A stretch of 48,717 bases of DNA from Oscillospiraceae bacterium (lineage in GTDB: Bacteria; Bacillota; Clostridia; Oscillospirales; Oscillospiraceae). A program made the translations under genes and the position numbers. Shown in pieces: positions 40,367 through 48,463 of the stretch (positions are counted from its first letter, which is position 1; the number at the start of each line of letters is the position of its first letter). The DNA lies in the NCBI GenBank assembly GCA_017522015.1, contig JAFXAW010000001.1:1-48717 (forward strand), in the 5' to 3' direction. The notes beneath the pieces are model-generated. The model made no database searches. It worked only from the letters and a program-made list of their open reading frames with translations, and was not told the DNA's origin.

Positions 40367-41185
40367 ATGAAATCCGGTATTCTGAAATATGCGCTGACTT
40401 TTTTGAGCGTTTTTGTCGTATTGATTGCCTTTGTCTTTGTCGGCTCCTGCAGCACAGCGGACAAGCCGCCTGTCTCTTCCGAAACTGATCCCGGCACCGA
40501 GCTTTCCACCCCCAACGGAACGGAAACGCCGGCCCCCTCGCAGGATGTGCCGCCGACTGACGCCGTGGAGACGCCTGACCCTGTGCCGCCCACGCCGACT
40601 CCCACCCCCGAACCGACAGCACCTCCCACCGTGCTTCCCGCCTCGGATCCGGTGGATGATGAGTGGTTCTCGGACGCGGCTTTCCTCGGCAACTCGCTGG
40701 TGGACGGCTTCCGCCTGTTCTCCGGTCTGACGACCTGTGACTATTACGCAGTAACGAGTATGACGATTGTGAGCTCGACTGACATGGTCAATTTGATGAA
40801 TCAGAAGCAGTACGGCAAGATTTACATTCTGCTCGGCATCAACGAGATCGGTTATGAGCCTGAAGTCTTCAAGGGGCAGTATGCCGACTTGATTGAAAGA
40901 ATCCGGGAGCATCAGAAGGATGCGGACATCTATATCATGGGTCTGTCTCCGGTGAGTGAGTACCGTTCCACCACGGACGGCCTCTTCAACATGACGCGCG
41001 TACGTCTGTACAACGAGCAGCTTCTTGAGCTGGCAGGCGAAAAGGGCTGTTACTACATCGACCTGGTCGAAGCTTTGTCGGACGAAACCGGCTATCTCCC
41101 CTCTGCCGTTACATCGGACGGCATTCATTTCGAGGCCGTTCACTATCAGGTCTGGCTGGACTGGCTGCGCACGCATCACGCCTGA
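40367..41185 (+). CDS. SGNH/GDSL-like hydrolase lipoprotein
   Basis: 272 residues. A hydrophobic signal ends in V-G-S-C28, a plausible lipobox. A Pro/Thr-rich linker (about 35-95) leads to the catalytic domain with G-N-S110-L-V-D-G (block I), G-I-N-E (block III) and S-D251-G-I-H254 (block V), the Ser-Asp-His set of SGNH hydrolases. It probably removes acyl groups from an extracellular glycan or ester. No strong ribosome binding site is seen. A lipoprotein gene follows after 26 nt. Confidence 0.82.
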   Translation: MKSGILKYALTFLSVFVVLIAFVFVGSCSTADKPPVSSETDPGTELSTPNGTETPAPSQDVPPTDAVETPDPVPPTPTPTPEPTAPPTVLPASDPVDDEWFSDAAFLGNSLVDGFRLFSGLTTCDYYAVTSMTIVSSTDMVNLMNQKQYGKIYILLGINEIGYEPEVFKGQYADLIERIREHQKDADIYIMGLSPVSEYRSTTDGLFNMTRVRLYNEQLLELAGEKGCYYIDLVEALSDETGYLPSAVTSDGIHFEAVHYQVWLDWLRTHHA

Positions 41186-41211
41186 TGCTCTGTCGACGGA
41201 GGTCGATTTTA

Positions 41212-41676
41212 ATGAAAAAGAACCTCATTATGTTTTTGGCATTGACGCTCCTTGTGAGCGTCTTTGCTGCCTGTGGCAGTAACGAGCCGCAATTTGAGCC
41301 CGACGATGCGGCGCTGGCGCTGCTTGAGGAAGGGGCTTTTGCAGACCTCCTCAGCCCGGTTGACGCAACGATTGCCCAAAGCCTGTATAACCTCGGGGAG
41401 CTGGAGATCACTGCGTGCAGCGTGTACTGCTCCACCGGCGCCACGGCGGAGGAAATCGCCATTTTCCGCTGTGCGGACGCCGAAACTGCCAAGGAAGTGG
41501 AGCTTGCTGCAAAGGCAAGGCTGGAAAGCCAGTCCGCCACATACGCATCTTACGCGCCGGAGGCAATACCGGAGATTGAAAACGCTGTTTTGCGTGTACG
41601 CGGCTGCTATGTGGCCTGCGTGGTATCCGGAGACGCCGCTCTGGCATCGTCCATTCTGGACAGGTATATGAAATAA
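41212..41676 (+). CDS. DUF4358 lipoprotein
   Basis: 154 residues. The signal peptide ends F-A-A-C21-G, a good lipobox. The mature part has the A-E-E-I-A-I-F-R and V-x-G-x-Y-V segments of DUF4358 proteins from gut Clostridia, function unknown. GGAGG (41198-41202) lies 9 nt before ATG; an ATG at 41185 in the same frame would add nine residues and break the signal peptide. Likely co-transcribed with the SGNH lipoprotein. Confidence 0.82.
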   Translation: MKKNLIMFLALTLLVSVFAACGSNEPQFEPDDAALALLEEGAFADLLSPVDATIAQSLYNLGELEITACSVYCSTGATAEEIAIFRCADAETAKEVELAAKARLESQSATYASYAPEAIPEIENAVLRVRGCYVACVVSGDAALASSILDRYMK

Positions 41677-41696
41677 ACAATTGTAGCCTATATTTC

Positions 41697-41726
41697 GCGG
41701 GAGATCGGAGAAGATCTCCCGCTTTT
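41697..41726 (+). terminator. terminator of the lipoprotein pair
   Basis: A 10-bp stem (41697-41706 with 41713-41722), 6-nt loop, then TTTT. Confidence 0.88.
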
Positions 41727-41768
41727 GCTATTTGGAATATAAAAAAAGAAATTTACACACTGAGCGTC

Positions 41769-41797
41769 TTGCATTTTTTCGGAATTTCTTATATAAT
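41769..41797 (+). promoter_or_regulatory. promoter of the uroporphyrinogen-decarboxylase-family gene
   Basis: -35 TTGCAT (41769-41774), 17-bp spacer, consensus -10 TATAAT (41792-41797). An 80-nt leader follows; I see no known riboswitch in it. Confidence 0.75.
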
Positions 41798-41884
41798 ATC
41801 AATATCTATGGACTTCGTGCCTCTATCTGTCATGCAGGTGACACGATGATATCATATAATGGCTTTTGAAAGGATTTGAAATCA

Positions 41885-42898
41885 ATGAGTACAAAAGAAA
41901 ACTTTTACCGGCTCATGAAGAACGACAGCCCGAAATGGCTTGGCGACGCCTGGGATTGCTTCTGCCAGGGTCCGGCAATGGGGCCGATCATCCTTGACCC
42001 TTATACCCTGACCTCCGGCCGCACCAATTACGGCGAGCGTATGAAGACCGACCGCTGGGGCATCATGTGGGATTGGCCGGAGGGCCAGCCCGGTGCCGTT
42101 CCGCTGCCGGACAAGCAGTATCGTGTGCTCAACGATGTGCATGAGTGGCGCGAGAAGCTCAACTTCGACAATGTTCTGCCGGATTTCGCAATGCCCTGGG
42201 ATCTTCCCTACCAGATGAACCCTCCCTTCGACCGTGAGAACAAAATCCTCATGATGTCCGACTTTGCCGGCATGTTTGAGTTCTCTCACCTCGTTCTCGG
42301 CTTTGAAGAGGCGCTGATCGCCTACATGACCGAGCCGGAAGAGATGTATGCCTTGCTCGATGCTTACACCGATTGGAAAATCAAGGTCACCGGCGCTGTC
42401 ATCGACCGTTATCAGCCTGACATGATCCACTCCCAGGACGACTGGGGTGACAAGCGCAGCATGTTCCTTCCCCCCGCCGTGTGGCGTGAGCTGGTCAGAC
42501 CGCACACCGAGCGTTACTACAAGTTCCTCAAGAGCAAGGGCGTGCTGATTCAGCACCACAGTGACTGCGTCAACGATGCGGTTGCGGAAGATATGGTCGA
42601 GATGGGCATCGACATGTGGCAGGGCGTCATCCCGCAGAACGACATCCCCGGCGTCATCGAGCGCACCGAGGGCAAGCTCTGCATCATGGGCGGCTTTGAC
42701 ATGGGTCTTGTCGACCGTGCCGACATCAGCGCGGAAGATGTCGCTGCGTATGTCCGTCAGGTTATCGACACCTATATGCCGCTCGGCTCCTTCATCCCCG
42801 GCGCGACCAACGTAACGCCCGTGTTCCCGCACGTTGCCGCCGCGATGCACGACGAGCTCAACCGCTATGGTGCCATTTACGCCGAGAAGAATTTCTAA
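41885..42898 (+). CDS. uroporphyrinogen decarboxylase-family protein (methyltransferase-like)
   Basis: 337 residues, soluble TIM-barrel type. The C-terminal half with Q-H-H-S-D-C-V-N-D followed by G-I-D-M-W-Q-G and M-G-G-F-D-M-G resembles the MtaA/CmuA branch rather than HemE, since the HemE N-terminal substrate arginines are not seen. Such proteins move methyl groups to or from corrinoid or thiol carriers in anaerobes. No corrinoid protein gene is adjacent, so the substrate is open. ATG at 41885 has AAAGGA 10 nt upstream; an upstream TTG overlaps the site. Confidence 0.82.
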   Translation: MSTKENFYRLMKNDSPKWLGDAWDCFCQGPAMGPIILDPYTLTSGRTNYGERMKTDRWGIMWDWPEGQPGAVPLPDKQYRVLNDVHEWREKLNFDNVLPDFAMPWDLPYQMNPPFDRENKILMMSDFAGMFEFSHLVLGFEEALIAYMTEPEEMYALLDAYTDWKIKVTGAVIDRYQPDMIHSQDDWGDKRSMFLPPAVWRELVRPHTERYYKFLKSKGVLIQHHSDCVNDAVAEDMVEMGIDMWQGVIPQNDIPGVIERTEGKLCIMGGFDMGLVDRADISAEDVAAYVRQVIDTYMPLGSFIPGATNVTPVFPHVAAAMHDELNRYGAIYAEKNF

Positions 42899-42942
42899 TC
42901 CGGCACATCACTGCAGATAAAACTACACAATTAAAATTCTTT

Positions 42943-42972
42943 GAAAAAGGCTTACACATGTAAGCCTTTTTC
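42943..42972 (+). terminator. terminator between UroD-family gene and pepC
   Basis: A 13-bp stem (42943-42955 with 42960-42972), loop acat, flanked by A and T runs, so it could work in both directions. Confidence 0.88.
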
Positions 42973-43013
42973 ATACAATAAAAATAGGTTTTACGAAAAA
43001 GGAGGACCTTTTC

Positions 43014-44348
43014 ATGTTGACAAACCCCATCACCGAATCTGCCCTGGAATCCTGGTCCGAGGCTTATCGCAATGACCCCCAGCGCCTACTGGCTACCGTT
43101 GCCCTTTCCAAGGCCAATCTGGCAGACGCAATCTACTCTGTGGGCGATGCTTTCGCCATGCAGAATAAGTTTTCCATTGACGTTCCCACTCTGCCCGTAA
43201 CCGATCAGCAGCAGAGCGGCCGTTGCTGGCTCTTCGCCGCGACCAACGTGCTGCGTGAGCGCATTGCCAAGAAGCTGAATCTTGAGCAGTTCCAGCTTTC
43301 TCAGAGCTACCTTGCTTTCTGGGATAAGTTTGAGCGCATCAACTATTTCCTGGATTGCATTCTGGATACGGCCGATCTCCCCACCTCCGACCGCACCGTT
43401 TCTTTCATCCTTCAGTATGGCGTGCATGACGGTGGCCAGTGGGAAATGTTTGTCAACATCGTGCGCAAATACGGCGTGGTGCCGCGCGACGTGTACGGCG
43501 AAACCTATCAGTCCTGCCACACCATGTCCATGAATCACTACATCAACCGCAGCCTGAAGGCCTGCGCGGTGAAGCTGCGCGGCATGGTCGCCGCCGGTGC
43601 AAGCGAGGAAGAGATTCAGGCCGAGAAGAACGCCATGCTGCAGAAGTTCTATGGCTTCCTTTGCAGCTGCTACACCGAGCCGCCGAAGGCCTTCGACTTC
43701 GAGTATGTGGATAAGGACAAGGTCTTCCACGCTGAGCGTGGCATGACGCCGCAGAGCTTCTGTGAGGCCTATGTCGGCGATCTGCTTGATCACACCGTCA
43801 GCATCATCAACGCCCCGACGGAGGATAAGCCCTGGCACAAGACCTACACGGTGCGCTATCTGGGCAACGTGACGGGCGGCAACGGCGTAAAGCATCTGAA
43901 TCTGCCCATGGATGAGTTCAAGGCTGCCATCCTGCGTCAGCTGCAGGACGGCAAAATCGTTTGGTTTGGCTCTGACGTCGCCAAGTTCGGCGAGCGTGAA
44001 ATCGGCATTTGGGATGACAACTGCTTCAAAGCTTCCCTGATGACCGGTCTGGATCTTGAGATCGGCAAGGCCGATTCTCTGGACTACAACTTCGCCGCCA
44101 TGAACCACGCGATGTGCATCACCGGTGTCAATCTGGTGGACGGCAAGCCCAACCGCTGGAAGATCGAAAACAGCTGGGGCGACAAGAATGGCGCGAAGGG
44201 CTACTATGTCTGCTCCGACAGCTGGTTTGACGCATATGTCTTCCAGGCGACGGTGGAGAAGGAATACCTGGGCGATCTGGCCGCGCTCGCCGAGGCAGAG
44301 CCCATCGTTCTCGATCCCTGGGATCCGATCGGAACTCTTGCGGACTAA
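43014..44348 (+). CDS. pepC: aminopeptidase C / bleomycin hydrolase (C1 family)
   Basis: 444 residues, the normal PepC length. Catalytic residues are C71 in S-G-R-C-W-L-F-A, the histidine in N-H-A-M and the asparagine in E-N-S-W-G. It is a cytoplasmic cysteine aminopeptidase, usually a homohexamer, which trims peptides. AAGGAGG (42999-43005) lies 8 nt before ATG. Together with PepD it indicates peptide-based nutrition. Confidence 0.96.
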   Translation: MLTNPITESALESWSEAYRNDPQRLLATVALSKANLADAIYSVGDAFAMQNKFSIDVPTLPVTDQQQSGRCWLFAATNVLRERIAKKLNLEQFQLSQSYLAFWDKFERINYFLDCILDTADLPTSDRTVSFILQYGVHDGGQWEMFVNIVRKYGVVPRDVYGETYQSCHTMSMNHYINRSLKACAVKLRGMVAAGASEEEIQAEKNAMLQKFYGFLCSCYTEPPKAFDFEYVDKDKVFHAERGMTPQSFCEAYVGDLLDHTVSIINAPTEDKPWHKTYTVRYLGNVTGGNGVKHLNLPMDEFKAAILRQLQDGKIVWFGSDVAKFGEREIGIWDDNCFKASLMTGLDLEIGKADSLDYNFAAMNHAMCITGVNLVDGKPNRWKIENSWGDKNGAKGYYVCSDSWFDAYVFQATVEKEYLGDLAALAEAEPIVLDPWDPIGTLAD

Positions 44349-44367
44349 GTAAACAAAATAAGCACAA

Positions 44368-44411
44368 AACCGGCTGCAGCGAAGCAAATTCGCTGCAGCC
44401 GGTTCTTTTTT
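44368..44411 (+). terminator. terminator of pepC
   Basis: A 16-bp stem (44368-44383 with 44389-44404), loop gcaaa, T tail. Confidence 0.92.
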
Positions 44412-44456
44412 CGAGTCTTCATTTTTAGTCCGGCACACCGATCGAAAAACAATCAA

Positions 44457-44491
44457 AAAGGCCTGAGCCCTTAAATCCGGCTCAGGCCTTT
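44457..44491 (-). terminator. terminator of the MmgE/PrpD gene
   Basis: A 13-bp stem (44457-44469 with 44479-44491) followed on the minus strand by TTTTTG. The stretch 44492-44611 holds no gene. Confidence 0.85.
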
Positions 44492-44611
44492 GGGTTAACT
44501 TACATCCCAATTCCCACCAGGGAATCGGGCCGCAGGACGCTTCAAAGCCCTGCACGCCCCGACAGTGCAGCGCTGCTATAGCACCGCAAACAGGGCTGCG
44601 GGTTTTGGCAA

Positions 44612-46033
44612 TCAGCCCAGGCAAAGCAGGCTGGTGTACTCCCGCATATCGTCAAGCTCTTCAATGCGGCCGGCGAGGCGGATGATCTCCTCACCCACGT
44701 GCTTGGGAAGCTTGCCGAAAGCGTCAAACTGCTCCCAGAACTTCGCCTCGATGAACTCCTGCGTGGGGCGCTCCGCCATAGAGGCGTCATAGTCCACCTC
44801 CGCCTCGAGCACCGTGCCGTCCGCAAGCTCCATCGTGGCTTTGATGTACTTCTTGCCGTCCGGCGACGGGTATCTGCCCATGGTGGAGTTCTCAGCCAGG
44901 CGAACAAGCGTCTCATTCGCGAGAATGGCCGGTGTCTGCACCAGATCGATGCGCCGCGCGCCGTACACGAGGCAGCAGCAAACGGCGAACTGATGGGAGA
45001 ACAGCGCGTTGACATGGCTGCGCAGCGAGAAGGGATTCTGATAATAATTATGGCGGATGTTATCAGAGCAGAAAACGTGCACGGCCTTGATCTGCTCAGG
45101 GTCTGCCTTGCCGTACTTTTCAATCATCTTCTGCCGCAGCAGCTTGCCGCAGGCGTCCGCCGCCGTTGTGGGGATGCCGCCCGGACCCTTCTTAAAGCGC
45201 ATCTCGGTGTAGTACTGCGCGCCCAGCCCATCAAAGGCCTTCTCGTACAGATCCGGCAGGCAGCCTTCCGGAACCTTGTTGCTGATCAGACCCCAATGGC
45301 CGAAATAAGGATCCTCCAGTCCGTTCCAGCAGCCGCTTTTGGCGATCTCGGCGGCCAAAATGCCCATGCGCGCGCTCTCACCGTTGTGCAGCTTGAATTC
45401 CTGGCAATAATCATAATAGGAGTTTGCCGGATCGGTGGCGTTGGTGGCAGCATAGCTGAATGCAACCTTCGCCTGTGCCGCGTCAAGCTTATAGTACCGT
45501 GCCGCAACGGCAGTCGCCGCCGTGGAAACGAGCTGCATGTCCGTCGGCCAACGGTCAGGCAGCGTATAAAGAATGCGCGCAACCGTATCTTCCGCAACGA
45601 CCTGGTTGGTAATAAAGTCCTTACCGGACACGCCGAACACGTCGGCAAGCGTCAGACTCATGGGAATCATCGTCTCACCGAAATGGGAGGCAATTCCCTC
45701 GCCGAAAATTTCAACGTTCATGTTGCCATAATCATTGGCTCTGGCGTGGATGCAGTTGTGCATCACAGCGCTTGTCAGCGGCAGTCGGCCTTTGTCCGCG
45801 AAAAGCGGTGCCTCTTCTGCTCCGCCCTGACGCTTGAGCAGATCATAGAAAAACCGATCCTCCGGCACAATGTCTCCGCCAAAGATGCAGCCCGTCATAT
45901 CCAGCAGACGGCTCTTTAGCATCGCGACGTTTTCTTCGCTGAGACTCTCAAATTTCGTGTCCACCAAATTGCGGCAGAGCGCCTGCGTGCCATAAGGCGG
46001 CAAGAGTTCTTTTTTCACTTCGCTCAGTTTCAT
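44612..46033 (-). CDS. MmgE/PrpD family protein
   Basis: 473 residues. The family's N-terminal helical domain (H-N-C-I-H-A-R-A-N-D-Y near residue 90) and C-terminal domain are both present. Known members include 2-methylcitrate dehydratase and iminodisuccinate epimerase; no methylcitrate-cycle gene is nearby, so the substrate is not assigned. It has a consensus promoter and its own terminator. The start is uncertain between 46039 and 46033; the second gives better spacing from AAAGGA. Convergent with pepC. Confidence 0.85.
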   Translation of the reverse strand: MKLSEVKKELLPPYGTQALCRNLVDTKFESLSEENVAMLKSRLLDMTGCIFGGDIVPEDRFFYDLLKRQGGAEEAPLFADKGRLPLTSAVMHNCIHARANDYGNMNVEIFGEGIASHFGETMIPMSLTLADVFGVSGKDFITNQVVAEDTVARILYTLPDRWPTDMQLVSTAATAVAARYYKLDAAQAKVAFSYAATNATDPANSYYDYCQEFKLHNGESARMGILAAEIAKSGCWNGLEDPYFGHWGLISNKVPEGCLPDLYEKAFDGLGAQYYTEMRFKKGPGGIPTTAADACGKLLRQKMIEKYGKADPEQIKAVHVFCSDNIRHNYYQNPFSLRSHVNALFSHQFAVCCCLVYGARRIDLVQTPAILANETLVRLAENSTMGRYPSPDGKKYIKATMELADGTVLEAEVDYDASMAERPTQEFIEAKFWEQFDAFGKLPKHVGEEIIRLAGRIEELDDMREYTSLLCLG

Positions 46034-46114
46034 GTTCATTCGATCCTTTCTGTATATCGCAGGGCGCTCCGCCTTCCACATCCAAAGCTGCCCAATTTTC
46101 CTGATGCTATGTAA

Positions 46115-46143
46115 ATTATACGCAAGTCAGCATGGCTTGTCAA
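46115..46143 (-). promoter_or_regulatory. consensus promoter of the MmgE/PrpD gene
   Basis: Minus strand: -35 TTGACA (46143-46138), 17-bp spacer, -10 TATAAT (46120-46115). Both boxes are perfect. Confidence 0.9.
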
Positions 46144-46192
46144 ACAGTCGGCAGGAACAAAGAGTGCGCGGTGATATAAATGCATCATCCAA

Positions 46193-47617
46193 CTATTTTA
46201 CGCAATCAATATCATACTCGACGATTTCCATTTGATTTTCTTCCAGCCTATACAAGACATTTATGAAGCGGAAATTTCCACTATTGCTTGGCAATGTATT
46301 GTACTCAGATGTATCAACGTTGTAAATCAGAATATAGTCATGAAAGCTGTTGTCGTACATTGGTGACGTTATGCCTATCATATCACTCGATACAGCCGGC
46401 AGCCATCTCTCGTCGTCTGCAAGTTGTTTTTCAAACTCTTCCACAGCAGCATCATCAAAGTAAATATCACTGGTCGAATAGATATATCCTCTTGAAACCG
46501 ATTGCGTTCCTTTTGTCCAATCCTGAGTGCTTATTTTTTTGTGGTCGGGAATATCAATTCCAACTGTCCGCTCAGCCCGAACGATCGGTTCATCGCTATG
46601 ATCATATACGTCTGCAAATATAAAAGAAAATGACCCGTATGCACAAAGGAATATAACCATAATGATTCCGGCTATTATATTCTTTTTATATTTGTAGTTT
46701 TTTGCCTTTAATACAAACCCTAAAACTACAGACGCAATTGGTATTGGGGTGAACAAGAAAAATAACCACATATTCTCATCAAGGAATAAATGATTTTCAC
46801 CCGACACCACTGCAACCAAAACCAATGCTCCAAATATCGACAGCAAAGATGCCACAAATAGTATCTTAGATAATACTATCCAACACTTATGACGGCTATC
46901 TTCAGGTGGATTGGATGAGATTTTATTTGCATATGAATAAAATGCAGAAGTTTCTTTCAAATCACCCTTTCGAATAATAAATATTTGCCCCCCGATTTGC
47001 AGCAGCAGCCACCTGTCAAACAGCTGAATTTTTTCTATGTCAGTAAAGAAATATTTTGATGCGCGGACTTTCTCATTCTCACGAAAAATGTTGATACTTA
47101 TATAATCATCAAAAATCTGATATTCATAAGTTGATTTACAAATTCTTTCTTCATTGTTCTTCCACACTTTGTTATATGCCCGAATTCCTTTAATATGAGA
47201 AATCACAACAGCAAACAACAACCCGATCGCAAAGCCAATCATCCCGTCGGCCGAAGATAAGCAAATTAAAAGCACAGTCAACAGAACACAAAGCAAGGTG
47301 AGAACTAAAGGCTTTTTGTAAATTGCTTTTCTCTGCAAACGACGTATCTCGCTCAGCTCTTCTTTGACAAAACGAAAACGATATGTTTCGTACGGAAGCA
47401 TCCCGCTGTTTTGCTCTGTGACATTAATACCCAATATATCATCAACCGAAACACCAAATATTTCTTTTAATCTTACCAGGTTAGCGATCGTAGGAACGGT
47501 TTGATCCTTTTCCCAAAGACTGATGGTTTGTCTGCTTACAAGCAATTTTTGACCGAGTTCTTCCTGGGACATTCCAAATTGTTTTCTATACATCTGTATT
47601 CGTTCGCCAACCGTCAT
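46193..47617 (-). CDS. XRE-family DNA-binding protein fused to a multi-helix membrane domain
   Basis: 474 residues. An N-terminal XRE helix-turn-helix (about 1-62; M-S-Q-E-E-L-G-Q-K-L ... S-R-Q-T-I-S-x-W-E) is followed by two membrane helices (about 95-145), a PH-like domain resembling YcxB (about 155-230), three more helices (about 250-340) and a C-terminal soluble domain (about 345-474) that may lie outside the cell. This layout suggests a membrane-bound one-component regulator. ATG at 47617 has AAAGGAGG upstream; a longer frame from 47638 includes that site. The gene is clearly A+T-rich relative to the core, suggesting transfer. Target genes unknown. Confidence 0.82.
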   Translation of the reverse strand: MTVGERIQMYRKQFGMSQEELGQKLLVSRQTISLWEKDQTVPTIANLVRLKEIFGVSVDDILGINVTEQNSGMLPYETYRFRFVKEELSEIRRLQRKAIYKKPLVLTLLCVLLTVLLICLSSADGMIGFAIGLLFAVVISHIKGIRAYNKVWKNNEERICKSTYEYQIFDDYISINIFRENEKVRASKYFFTDIEKIQLFDRWLLLQIGGQIFIIRKGDLKETSAFYSYANKISSNPPEDSRHKCWIVLSKILFVASLLSIFGALVLVAVVSGENHLFLDENMWLFFLFTPIPIASVVLGFVLKAKNYKYKKNIIAGIIMVIFLCAYGSFSFIFADVYDHSDEPIVRAERTVGIDIPDHKKISTQDWTKGTQSVSRGYIYSTSDIYFDDAAVEEFEKQLADDERWLPAVSSDMIGITSPMYDNSFHDYILIYNVDTSEYNTLPSNSGNFRFINVLYRLEENQMEIVEYDIDCVK

Positions 47618-47682
47618 AAGAATCGCCTCCTTTTTCAAATTAGATTATAAAGGAAAATAATTAAAAAAGAAAGAATGTATCA

Positions 47683-47697
47683 CTTGATTTTGTCAAG
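47683..47697. promoter_or_regulatory. dyad CTTGA-N5-TCAAG, candidate operator of the XRE gene
   Basis: A perfect 5-bp inverted repeat with 5-bp centre, upstream of a probable -10 TATAAT at 47649-47644 (minus) whose -35 (TTTCTT) is weak. Position fits autoregulation. Confidence 0.45.
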
Positions 47698-47811
47698 CAG
47701 TGCTTGCAACTCCGCTAATTCAGGTCAAGTGTTTCTACCAGCTTGGAGCAATTCCGGAAACAATTTTGTTCACAGTTCACAGGTAAGATAACCATCGGAA
47801 GCAAGTGTAAC

Positions 47812-47848
47812 AAAAAAGACTCTGATTGGAAAACAATCAGAGTCTTTT
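47812..47848 (-). terminator. terminator of the former tRNA-Trp
   Basis: A 15-bp stem (47814-47828 with 47834-47848), loop gaaaa, T run on the minus strand, starting at the encoded CCA. Confidence 0.88.
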
Positions 47849-47894
47849 GGCAGGGGCTGAAGGGATCGAACCCTCGGCCTACGGTTTTGGAGAC
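47848..47894 (-). other. tRNA-Trp 3' half (anticodon loop to CCA), probable att site
   Basis: Minus strand: anticodon loop CTCCAAA (anticodon CCA), stem strand ACCGT, T arm GAGGG-TTCGATC-CCTTC, acceptor strand AGCCCCT, G and CCA. The 5' anticodon strand reads AGTGT instead of the required ACGGT and no D arm or 5' acceptor strand is present. Identity to a tRNA therefore ends at about 47894. Confidence 0.8.
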
Positions 47895-48375
47895 ACTGCC
47901 GACGCTAAACCTGCTTCCGTACATTTTGAAATACACATTTCAAAAACAATATGTATGTCAAATTTTACGTATAGCAGAAAATTTAGAGTAAAAATCGAAC
48001 AAATCATGAAATTCAGAATTGATATGATTTTCGCCTGGGCCGATGGTCGAATAGGCCGACACCGTCGGCTTAAATATTATACCACACCACAGCCGTCTTT
48101 GCAAGGCAGATGCATTAGAGAAGCAGTTTTTTACAACTTTATAGCGTCTTTTACAATGGTCTGAAACAGTTTTGACACTACATCAAAGCAAGTTTCAGAC
48201 TACTTTTTTCTATTCGCACTCCCAGACTATTTAGGCACTTTGAACTTTTTCGTCAAGGCAAACGGCATTTTTGACATAATCCACCTCTGTATTAGTCCTT
48301 TTTTCCTATTAAAAATTTAATTAAAATATTTTATTTTAGTACAATGCGTCTAAATCAAGCTAAGGAAAGCCTTCC
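47895..48375. other. A+T-rich intergenic stretch, no gene seen
   Basis: Short frames here lack ribosome binding sites and protein-like composition. It contains a small hairpin GCCGAC-acc-GTCGGC near 48056 and the terminator-like structure at 48159-48209. Confidence 0.45.
48159..48209 (+). terminator. two-tier terminator-like hairpin
   Basis: Outer stem GTCTGAAAC (48159-48167) with GTTTCAGAC (48192-48200), inner stem TTTGA/TCAAA, then a T run at 48203-48209. No gene is seen upstream. Confidence 0.6.
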
Positions 48376-48388
48376 GTGATGACATCAC
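48376..48388. promoter_or_regulatory. palindrome GTGAT-N3-ATCAC upstream of the Crp/Fnr promoter
   Basis: A perfect 5-bp dyad 21 nt upstream of the -35. The half site resembles Crp/Fnr half sites (GTGA, TGAT) but the 3-nt centre is shorter than usual. Confidence 0.4.
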
Positions 48389-48409
48389 GCACCGCTGCGA
48401 ACCATTTTA

Positions 48410-48438
48410 TTGACAGCCCACCGCAGAACAGATATACT
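48410..48438 (+). promoter_or_regulatory. promoter of the Crp/Fnr-like gene
   Basis: Perfect -35 TTGACA (48410-48415), 17-bp spacer, -10 TATACT (48433-48438). AGGGAGG (48448-48454) lies 9 nt before the ATG at 48464. Confidence 0.85.
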
Positions 48439-48463
48439 GTTAGGCAGAAGGGAGGCTTATGCC

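Noticed and set aside
47848-47925. Complete tRNA-Trp gene
   Set aside because: The 5' anticodon strand mismatches and there is no D arm or 5' acceptor strand.
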